The notes under the pieces were generated by a model, which searched no databases, was not told the origin of the DNA, and saw only the letters and a list, made by a program, of their open reading frames with translations. A stretch of 64,000 nucleotides of DNA from Loripinus fragilis (lineage: Eukaryota > Mollusca > Bivalvia > Lucinida > Lucinidae). The DNA is taken from positions 59,465,172-59,529,171 of the forward strand of contig OZ026517.1 in the NCBI GenBank assembly GCA_964019695.1, read 5' to 3'. The position numbers and the translations under genes are program-made. Shown here piece after piece: positions 35,656 to 47,100 of this stretch. Each line of letters begins with the position of its first letter. Position 1 is the stretch's first letter.

Positions 35656-35965
35656 GCTCTACAGAATCGCACAATCAGCGAAGTGGCAAATGAAGAACAG
35701 GTGGCTGACAGAAATGCTACGCACTGTGCTACCGTGTTGCCAATCGTACATGTCACTCCACTGTGGAACAGCAATTTCATCCTGGCTCTTTGCTACTGTT
35801 TACTCCTTGGAGTGGCTTTGTTGATTGGAACTTTCGGAAACGTCATAATCATCTTTGTGACGTCAACAACGGGCGCCATGAACAAGGTCGGGAAACAGTT
35901 TATCATAAATCTGGCGGTTTCAGACCTGTGTGTTGCAGGAATAGCGGAGCCAATGTGCATTGTAG
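35656..35965 (+). CDS. GPCR exon a: extracellular N-terminus, TM1, TM2
   Basis: Starts after the acceptor TTTTAG (35650-35655). The frame runs A-L-Q-N-R-T-I-S-E-V and a TAG lies directly upstream, so no in-frame ATG is available. A GTG at 35683 is open but unlikely to be the start. Asn-Arg-Thr and Asn-Ala-Thr are glycosylation sequons. TM1 spans FILALCYCLLLGVALLIGTF followed by G-N-V; TM2 includes INLAVSDLCVAGIAEPM. It ends before GTAAGT at 35966 in phase 1. Confidence 0.85.
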
Positions 35966-38900
35966 GTAAGTGGTCATTACGAAAAAAAACCAGTAAAAAA
36001 AAAAAATAAAAAAAAAAAAAAAAAAAATAAAAAAAAAAAAAACACAAAAAAAACGCCTATGCAATATCTTGCACTTTTTCACTTCTGTGAAAATGGTAAT
36101 TGTTAGGTGAAAATTTGTATCATACTCCTTATGTTTGCAATAAACATAGCTCGTGGGCTCGGGGGGGGGGGGGGGAACTTGCGGGTAATTTTGGTACGGG
36201 TATGCGGGCCAGTTTTTTTGAAACCTACACCAATCATATACCTGGTCTTCGAGAAAAATGACCTATTCATATACTTGATCGAACAAAATGTTTACATATT
36301 CATATACTGTTCTTCGATTTTTATATACCCTCTGTGCTGTCTTTAAACAGAGTTTATAAACAGATATTACAATTTTTGGTTTCTAAGCTGAATATCTGGG
36401 CAAACTATGAGTATTTTCAAACAGGGATGTCAGAAAATGGGACCATTCATATAACAATGATGAAACACTGGGTCAGTCATATACTTTTTATTAGAAAAAG
36501 GGGGCTTATCGTATACCTGGCAGCGCTGAAAGAGGGGACTATTCAAGCCGCAAATATGTACTATGTCATATATTGGTATTTACAACCCCCCGAGCTCGTG
36601 GGTACACGGTAAAACCGCCTCAATTGGGCGGCTCTAACGAACACCCGCCATGCTTTAAAGCAAAAATAAGAAAATAATGTATTCACCTGTAAACCCCAGT
36701 TTAACTATAAAAGTGGGGTGTATTGCAGGCCCCCTAGATAAGAGTGTGTAATTGAAAATTAGTTTTCTCATTTCTCAACTAAAACATATGTTGTGGGTAA
36801 TCAAAAGAACCGTCTCAATTAGACTGTTCTTTTGAGCACCCAAAACATATGTTTAAATTGATGGGTAAGAAAATAATGACAAATATGCTCAAACATTTTG
36901 CTTAACTGGGCCTATGGTGTAAGGCGTAAATTTCTTTGACGTGTTATCCTGACTACTTCAATCTTGTTTTTTTTGTTTTATGCCTTACTCAACGACACTG
37001 ATGAACAGCGGATGTCATGTCGGGACGAGGAGTATTCTGACTACTTGCAATTCTAATTATTTGCCGTTTTGGTCTTGATGTCTTGATTTGGCATTAGGGA
37101 AACACCTCCGTACAAAAGTTACCCAAGTTTTGCAAGAAACACATACATGTAGTAAAATTGCGATATTCAATGCAAAATGCCCTACCACGTTTAGAAGAAT
37201 ACTTTTATATAGTTTGTGAATTCCAGCCGGGAACCAGCGGCATGCATTGGGCGATGACATTATTATAGACGATCAAAAGGTAATATATTATGAAACGTAT
37301 TGGAATTGATAGTTAAAGTGCAAATTCAAATTTCTGACTTTTGTCTATTAGGGTAAAATTCAATTTAAAAATAATTTTGATTCGGAATTGCTTCAGAAAT
37401 AGTAAGTGAGTATGATCAGGAAATATCACAATCACAAACTACACACAAATATATGGCACCTCGACGAAGAACAACAAAACAATCACGAGACACCATGAAA
37501 ACAACATAAGCAAAGCAAACAGCTCTCTCTTCCCCATCAAGGCGATTGCAAATATAGAATGAACACAAAGTAATGCACAACAGGTTCGAAATACATTGAA
37601 ACAAAAAAAATGTATGCTCTTTTTCTCAGCGGTGATAATGGGCGTGAACTGACTACCTGATCTATATTTCAGCGGTGATAATGGGTGAGAATTGGTTCTC
37701 TGACAAGTGGTTGCTATGTGAACTGACTGCCGCTCTGTGCACGACGGCCTGCTTCTGCTCCTTCCTAAGCCTGACTGCAGCCACTTTCAACCGCTACATG
37801 TACATCTGTCAACGACAGACATATGACAAGATCTTCAACGAAGCCTCGACTATAATAACTTGCCTTGGTTGTTGGATTCTTGCCTTTGGCTTCGAGTTTC
37901 CTAACCTCATAGGTACGTATATGGGCCTCATTGCGAGAAAACCTGTCTTCGGGGCTTCCGACAAAGCGAGTTTCAAAACCGTCTCCTCCGCTACAGAGAC
38001 TAGCTAGAAAATTGAAATTTCATCTGTAGCAAGTCTATATATGGTACTTTACTTAAAGCGAATAACAAAGGCGCTGATCAGACTGCGCGTATGCGCAGGC
38101 TGGTCTGCGCCTGTGTTGTTCGCAAACCCCCGAAGACAGGTTTTCTCGCGTCGAGGCCCATATGTTATAGATCATATATTACAATTATAAAGGAATCTAG
38201 TGGGAACGAGCGTAGCGAGTGAACCACTTTATTTCTTTATAATTGTAATATATGATCTATGACCTACTTATAGTTTTCTCTGTCCCTTACGAGACTTCTC
38301 CTTCGGAAATGGTCGCATTGACCACTTCACGGATTTACATGTACTTAATGAAATTACTTAAAGACATATGCGGCTAAATCCATTTGCGCATCATTTCTGC
38401 GTGGGATAACTCAGAAGTAATTTTCTATTGTAAATGTACGATTATTGCTAGCCGCGAACGACCTGACCTCCTAGTTTGTGTTTATCGTGTCGGACTATAG
38501 AACAGGCGGCCTAGGGTCGATTCCTGGGTGGACACTAGTTTACAGCGTTTTTTCTCTTTCATTTTAGCTTTTTTTATGCTGAATTACTTCATACTAGTTA
38601 TATGGAATTACAAAAATGACATTTTTCCTACTACTTTACGTTTTATATTGAATTATGAACGAAATCTGTGGGGTTGGGGGTAAATTTGACCCTCCTGAAA
38701 GAAAATTAGCACGGTGACCCCCATTTTTTTATTATTTTTTTTGAAAGGTATTGGTATAGTCCATGACATAAAAGCAAAATTTTAAGATTTTCTGTGTCAG
38801 ATTTTTAAACTTATATTTTACTCTTAAAACCCCAAATCCAGTTTTTTGGCGTATTACCAAAATATATCATGCAGTATCTTTTCACAATGCATTTTCACAT

Positions 38901-41092
38901 TTTCTTGAACGCTTGAGGTCATAAGCAATAATTAAAATTAAAATAAAGAAGCTGGGTGAAGATTACAACTATTTAGCTTTATGTTTAGGACTTTGGTTAT
39001 TCTTAGGTTAATTCAGAAAATTGGTCAAAGGCTGAAAACTTGCACATGAGATTATGAAAAATTAAGCACGGTAACATATCCTTTTTATTTCATAAATTGA
39101 CAGTCTATGCATAAAACAAGCGGTATGCAAAGTATTATAGATATTATAATATGGGAAGTATTTAGTAGCATATGTCCTTAATAGATATAACACATATCGC
39201 CAAAATATGTGATTAGGTTGGCCAAAAAATCAAATTTCTGCGTAAGCTGATTGGCCGGGAAACACAGGAAGGGGCGGAGTAAACTACCAGCTCGATTAAA
39301 GGGTAATATATATACAAAAAAAGCCCCATCAGTTTAACTGTTTGCACAATTTGTTGCTTTAGAAAAGTAAAGATAATTAATATGCCATCATATATAACCC
39401 CTACCAAAATTGGAATTAGATACATTAGAATTGAGCCAGTGCATGAGATTTCCAACAATTTGGTATGTGCGACCAGCAAAGCCTCAGACCAGCCTGCGCA
39501 TACGCGCAGTCTGATCAGAGCCTTTGCTTGTCGCTTGAGTATTCTATGATTGTTAAGCTACTGACCGAGCGTCATTTGGAGTTTCTAAGCTTAAAAGGAG
39601 GCTGCACAGGCTCATCTGAGTCTACTTTTGTCAAAATGTCAAATTGTTGGAAATCACGTGCACTGGCTCAAGTGTTTTTGAATGCGTATCATCAAGAAAC
39701 CATCAGAACTGGGACAGAATAATCCCATCATTTCGGTTCAGTTGTGTACGCAGATGCGTTTTGTGTATGGTAGCTATGCCCATCCCTATCCTGCACCCTG
39801 TTCCAGACTTGATGCATGGATAAGTTAGGGGTCTTTCATGCAAACCAAAATTTAAATTTGAGCCAGTGCGTGAGATTTCCAACAATTTGACATTTTGACA
39901 AGTGTAGACTCAGATGAGCCTGTGCAGCCTTCTTTTAAGCTTAGAAACTCCAAATGACGCTCGGTCAGTAGCTTAACAATCATAGAATACTCAAGCGACA
40001 AGCAAAGGCTCTGATCAGACTGCGCGTATGCGCAGGCTGGTCTGAGGCTTTGCTGGCCGCACATACCAAATTGTTGGAAATCTCATGCACTGGCTCAAAT
40101 ATCTATGTGTTTTGATCCACATCTGAATTAAGGGTGAGGTTGTCGCCGTTAAACTGGTTTAAGCCCTCCAGTAAATTATTTTACTGACCGTTCCAAGGCG
40201 GTTCTTCTTTTGTGGATCTTTTATGTTTTTGTTCTGTCTTGTGTTTTGTATGTCTTTGTGCGCGTCTGTTTATATGTGCTTTGTGGTCACCTGCTGGGAA
40301 AGGGCTGACCTCTTGGCTCTCGTTTGTGGTGTCTAACTGTAAGTTTATCACTTTCCCATTGGTATCCTGGGTCAGGTGTGGTACTTGATTGTATCGATTC
40401 CTGATCTTTGCATCCTTACTTACTTTTAAAATCTAATTGGTGGACCGGTATCTCAGACATCCGTCTGTGTTAAGGACATATGCTACTAAATACTTCCCAG
40501 TTGAAATATGCTCAATATTTTGCATATAGTTTGTTTTATGTATGGGCTTTCCATTTATGAAATAGAAAGTATATCTCACAGTGCTTATTTTTTCATAATC
40601 TCATATGGAAGTTTTCAGCATTTGACCAATTTTCTAAACAGATGATAGAATAACACTACTCCTAAACATCGAGCTAAAATTGTTGTAATCTTCAGCCAGC
40701 TTCTTTCTTTTTACTCAAATTATTGCCCATGATCTCAAACCTTTTAGAAAATGTGTAAGTTTATTTGTTATCTTACGCTGTGACAAGATACTGCATGATA
40801 TATTTTGGCAATTCGTCGAACATTGGAATTTGTTTTATTCATATTATATTAAACAATCTGATGTTTGAAAAGCTTTAGATTTTTTTTATTTCATGGATTA
40901 TTATAGTACCTTTCAGAAAAAAGAATAAAAACCTTGGTTCACCGAACTAATTCTCTTTCAGGAGGGCCAAATGCAACCCCACCACCATAGGTTTCATGCA
41001 TAGTTCAATACAAAAAGTTCAGGAATGACCATTTCGGTCGTTTTGATGATGCCATTTTACTGAGTATGATGCAATTTAGCATTAAAATGATA

Positions 41093-41139
<47 letters not shown>

Positions 41140-44100
41140 ACTGAAAATAGGTGCGCATGAGGGAATCGATCCAGGTTCTCTTGTTTCGTAGCCAGCTACG
41201 TTTACCACTAGGCCACGAATTCATGTCCTGCGCGGCTCTTAACAACCATACAAATAGAAGAGGCTCGGTCACTTTTGCATTTGTAACCGGCGAAAACATC
41301 GTTTGATTTCGTCTGAGCTACATTTATCTGTCTTTGGTACGGAGACGATCATTTTTGATAAAAGGTCAATGGATATTTCGGACACCCGTTAATTACTTTA
41401 TTTTGTCAAGAAAATGTCGAGGCATCAATATGAGATAAGAGTATCTGAAAGATGTGTTGATCCGAATCCGTAAATGGTCGAAAGACAGGACTCAGACACC
41501 TTTACCTGTTTCCTGATGCGGGAATAGTGGGCATGTGAATTAGCCGCATATGTCTGTAAGAATTGAGCCAGTGCATGAGATTTCCAACAATGTGGTATAT
41601 GCGACCAGCCAAGTCTCAGATCAGCCTGCGCATACGCGCAGTCTGATCAGAGCCTTTGCTAGTCGCTTTAGTATTCTATGATAGTTTAGCTACTGGCTGA
41701 ACACCATTTGGAGTTTCTGAGCTTAAAAGGAGGCTGCACAGGCTCGTCTGAGTCTACACTTTTCAAAATGCACATTGTTGGAAATCACATGTGGCGGCTC
41801 TGAGCCAGTGCATGAGATTTCCAACAATGTGGTATATGCGACCAGCCAAGCCTCAGATCGGCCTGCGCATACACGATGTCTGATCAGAGCCTTTGCTAGT
41901 CGCTTTAGTATTCTATGATAGTTAAGCTACTGGCTGAACACCATTTGGAGTTTCTAAGCTTAAAAGGAGGCTGCAGAGGCTGGTCCGAGTCTACACATGT
42001 CAAAATGTAACATCGTTGGAAATTTCATGCACTGGCTCAGATAATGTTTTCCCACCCTTCTTAGTTTAGTCTAGCGTTAAAATGCAAATAGGAGTGCTAG
42101 AAAACACGTTTGTGGGCACTTTTGCGGCAAGAAGGGCAACAGTGCCTAAGTTACTAAGGGACATGTCCTCTTTCATTTTTTGCCTGTTGCCCAAACCAAA
42201 GATCATTATTAAGGTCAATATATGAGGTCAAAGGTCAATAGGTGCAAAATGATGTATAACGCATTAAACACAGTACTTAAACATCAAAGACACTGGCATT
42301 TTGCTGCAAATAATTTCAAATAACTGAAATACTGACGTCTAGTTAGATAAATCGTTGAAAATTTATCATCTGCGATCACAAACACAGCTGTCTGTTCGTC
42401 TGTATGTATTTACAGGTATTGCATAGTGCCTGGATTGGTTATGTACATTTGTGATAGTTATCACTTTTTCACAAAAAGCACTTAATAAAAGTCTTTGTAA
42501 TTCAATCTAACATTTTTTGAATGAAATATAAAGCTGTCTTGGAAACGCAATACTGTGCACTGATCAGTCTGCACTTGGTGCGCTGCATTTATTGACATCG
42601 GCAGTGCATCTGATGTGGTTAACACCAAGCACCAAATGCATCTTTTACACACAGAAACGAAAAACTAATTACACTTTTTCGTGACTTTCTTTGACATCAC
42701 AAATACAGCTTGATCAATTAAAATCAGTCAATAACATCTTTTATTAAAAGTAAGGAAGAATGCAAAGATCAGGAATCGATACAATCAAGTACCACATCTG
42801 ACCCAGAACACCGAATAGGAAAGTGACAAAAACACAAGACACCATCACATTCAAGAGAGCCAAGAGGTCAGCTCTTTCCCAAGGGGTGACCACAAGGTGG
42901 CAACAAACAGACATCTAGTATTGGCAAAGACAAACAAAAATAACAAATAACGATCCACAAAAGAAACACCGCCTTGGAACGGTCAGTAATAAATTGCTGG
43001 AGGGCTTAAACTAGTTTTACGGTATTAGGACACATAGATGTTCGGTTTGCATAAAAGGCCCCATACTTATCCATGAATCATCTCCTGAATACTGGAGCAA
43101 AATAAATCCAACTCTTAAACCCTGGAGGAACCGATAACAGACGCAGCATCAGGCCCAAACCATCTATAGATTAGTCTTTAAGTCGGAACCTTCATGGTCC
43201 GACCCACAAAAGCAAGGTTATTTATTTCTTATTTGAAACGACTTGCAACAGGCAGTTGCCTGTAACTCGTTCGATGAACAGATGTGCATCATTTGCCAAC
43301 ATTCGTCAAAAGCAAGAAGGTGTCTGCTCTTGGCGAGGATGGTTGTGACAAGCTTCTACAAGCAACATCTGACCGATGAGAGTGCTGTGACTAAGGCAAC
43401 ATAGATGTAATTGACATATTAGGATTGGTAGACCTTAAACACCTTAATTGCGCAGGAAAGAGGGTTAATTCTTTGCACCCTTACTTACTTTAAATATCAC
43501 AGACCTTGTTTTTCAAGTTTCATGTTTGCATTCCACATAGCTAGGTAAAAGCTAAGTACTAGGAGGCATACGGATACTTCAGAAGAGGCGTCCACTTCTT
43601 GCGATTCTAGGCCGTCTAGGCGATCATAACCACCGCTAGATAAATCACTTTGCATCTTTGCCTTCACACTTTAAGGGAGGACTTAAACCCAATACTGACA
43701 TTACCTTAGTCAAAATAGATTATGTCATAGTCATAATTTGATTTACAGATGCTGGTTAAGCGTTCCAGTAAAATATTTAACTGAACGTTCTAAGGCGGTA
43801 CTTCTTTTGTGGATCTTTCATGTTTTTTTCTGTCATGTGTTTGTAATGCCTTTGTGTGCGTCTGTTTATTTTTTCGCCTTATGGTCACCTGCTGACCTCT
43901 TGACTCTCGTTTGTGATGTATATCTGTGAGTTTGTCACTTTCCCATTGGTATCCTGGGTCAGATGTGGTACTTGATTGTATCGATTCCTGATCTTTGCAT
44001 CCTTACTTACTTAGACTAGAACAATGTATGATTTTGCAGTAAAAGATTGCCTGTACCATCCTACATGTAAAAAACGTTTCTATACATAAAGAATCAGAAG

Positions 44101-47100
44101 ATGTTTCGCCCCACAAATTAGGTCTCCATAAAATTGCTTTTGAACTTAGGTTTGGCTTTGAAAATATAGAAATTTATACATTGCAAGCATTATGGGAGCG
44201 TTACACTAATGTTCTCCTTGCTATGGCGAAGCATCTGGGTCATTAGGAGACAATCGAACCTCAAATACCAGGGGAATTACAGTTTGTTCCACATTTGAAT
44301 CCACGTGAACCGCTTTGATTTCTCCAATGAAATCAGCCAGAGAAATAGTCTAACTTCTAAAGAAAAGTGTTGATGAACCATCAGGAAGCCAAGAATCTAA
44401 GTAGGTTCTGAATAAAACTACCATGCATATTTCAGGGTCTGAGTATAAGTTATATGCAGGTATCATGTAGCCAAGAATTTACTCAAGGAAGCGGTATCCG
44501 ACAGGTTTAGGATATGGGCAGCTAACAAATGAAACATTAGTCTGCAAAATACTTGACCCATCAATCGGATCACTAATGTTGACCAAATGCGAGTGTTTTT
44601 GTTTAATAAGGGAAAGGACCCAGACAGGCTTCCTTCTACATCTGGTGCATTAAACTCCACATAAGACGAGCCCATTATAAGACAACTATATGGTTGAATG
44701 TTATAGTTTCTTCCCCAGAGCACATTGATCCGGAAACTTGTGCATGGTTGCGAGACCCCTACAGCAACCAATTGAAACCAAAGCTGTTGCTGTAAGAACC
44801 TATACCTAAAGTATGTACGCAGTTGTTGCAATGCAGCTGCAAAGTGTGTGCCACAAGGCGGTGCAAATGTAGATCTAATCCTAGTAATATCAATTTCTTC
44901 TGTCTTGTGGCTGTGGTTCTATTACATGTGGCAATCCACTGAATGTTGTGGAAGAGACAGATAATCAGGATATATTGTAACGAAGAACATTTTATTAATA
45001 GTTACTATTATTAGAGATGAAAGATATCAGTTTCAATTGTATATCTATAAATGACATTCGAGATATTTTACGGTCAATTTCCGGTTAAAACTATTTGCAA
45101 AGGTTGCATAGGGTGCTTTTATAATGCACCTTGTGACCTTTGACCCAATAATACGTACTTTTCAAATGAGGGCATAAGCCTCTAAAATAAGAAAAGGTCA
45201 TTTTAAAGCTGGTTGCTGTTTAAAAGCCCGGGTATGTTTTATCTAATAAAAATGTCAACATAAATTCGTAATAACACTTAGATGATGATTCTGAAATTGC
45301 GCTTGATGAACCTTGATCCTAATAATGATCTTTTATGAGGTCATAAGAATTGAAACAAATGATATACCAATTAAAATAAAGTCACTGATATCGATCAGAC
45401 AAGGTACAGCGAATTCCATCAATGTCAGTCCAAGTCATTATTTTATAGGCATAAAATCACAAATTTTATATACACTTAGTGACCTTTTGACCCCTTTGCG
45501 ACCTTGTGTAGGGTCAGTATGCTTTGTATATTGGACGCATTTATTCAAGGAATGTTGGTTGAGTTCGATAAACCAATTTGCGTTTTATTTTGCGAAATAA
45601 ATATAAATACAAAATTTGCAAATTAAACTCACCATAATATTATGCACTTGATGACCTTTGGCCTCCTATTGTGACCTTATTTGGGGTTTCCCATTTGGGC
45701 AACAGGGCAAAATCAGTTCAGGAGTGTTTGCTTATATTAATAAGCCTAGTGGCACCTTATGCCCCAAAAGTGCTCACACTTCGAAAAAAATATCTCTGAG
45801 AACACCTGTCTAGTTGGGTAGACTACGCCTAAGATCAGAAACCCATCAGTGGCAATGGAACAGAACAGCACCCTGTTACTCATTGTGTGCCTGTATGACT
45901 GCTGTCTCGAATGCTCGTCTGTATTATACTACTGACTTAAAGTTAAGCATATCTTTAAAATTTTAGGATATTTTTTTGAAATAACTATCATCAACAAAAT
46001 TGCTCCAGTGCCGCATAATGAAGGAGTATATCAATGCTTCTGTCTGTTACAGCTTTTATTTGTGTACACTGATGATACAATTAAATATGCAGACTTTGTT
46101 CAAAAAGTGACCTTCTTGACTTAAACTGGAAGTGCATTATTTAGAAATCAATTTTGTGTTTTTCATTAACTCTAAATAATATGCATGCCAGAATAAAAAG
46201 TTTGCCAAGTTTTATTAGAATTACATAATAGAACTTAAAATGGCAAATAATCTTGGTCTCCAGTTTTTGCTAGTTTCGTATGGTTTTTCGGGTACATTCA
46301 TAGATTAAGCATTCATATCTTACATGAGTCTAAAACTATTTGACAAAATTTCAATCCCGCTAGTATATAAATAGACAAACTTTAGTTTGCAGCGTTTTTT
46401 CTCTTTCATTCTAGCTTTTTTATGCTGAATTACTTCATACTAGTTATATAGAATTACAAAAATGACATTTTTAAACTTTGATTATCATGAGTACATGTTT
46501 GATTTTTTCTATTGCTAGTTTCCACAATAAATTGGTATGCAAATGTGCTTAACTTAATGCCAATAGTATGATATAATGTTTCCCACCCTTCTAGGTTGGG
46601 GCGACAACGCCTACGACACCAAGGCCCACCAGTGTCATTGGGACCGAACAGCTGACCTATCCTACACCTTGTTCCTGACTGTATTTCTGATTGGTGGGCC
46701 GCTCTCTCTCATGTCCGCCTGTCACGTGCTTATATTGCGAAAGATATGGAGAACGAAAGCAAATATCTACGCTATGGATAGAGATGGAAAAAAAGGGTAG
46801 CTATTTATTGACAGCATATTTTACTGTCGTCGCCACGGACCCATTAAACTAACACTGTAACCACACAGGATATGCGGCAATAGAAAACGTTAATGATATC
46901 GATGAACGTAGATCAAAATAGTTAGAAACAGTGATTTCGATTGCCATTTGTCGCCAGTCGGGCGATAAATGGCGATCGAAATCACTGTTTCTAGTAGGCC
47001 TTGAGCTGGCTATAGACCCCCCTCTCCCAAGGGGGAATTTTTTACACTATGATTTTTTAAAACTACATTATATAAGACACAAAATAAAATATGTAAGCCA

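Larger units (their letters stand above)
42105..45785. mobile_element. Long inverted-repeat element (~3.7 kb) in intron 2
   Basis: The left region (GGGCACTTTTGCGGCA at 42113; TGTTGCCCAAACC, GAGGTCAAAGGTCAATAG, GGTGCAAAAT to 42250) recurs inverted at 45640-45780 (ATTATGCACTTGATGACCTT, GGGCAACAGGGC, GCCCCAAAAGTGCTCAC) at roughly 75%. Between the arms are two repeat B copies and broken coding stretches at 43262-43400 and 44210-44880. Probably a DNA transposon relic; the family is not identified. Confidence 0.5.

Noticed and set aside
35683..35685. GTG as the start codon of the GPCR
   Set aside because: Eukaryotic nuclear genes rarely start at GTG; the frame is open upstream to a splice acceptor, so this is internal coding sequence.
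41145..41225. Functional tRNA gene
   Set aside because: A and B boxes are present but acceptor and anticodon stems do not pair properly, and it is inside a repeated element.
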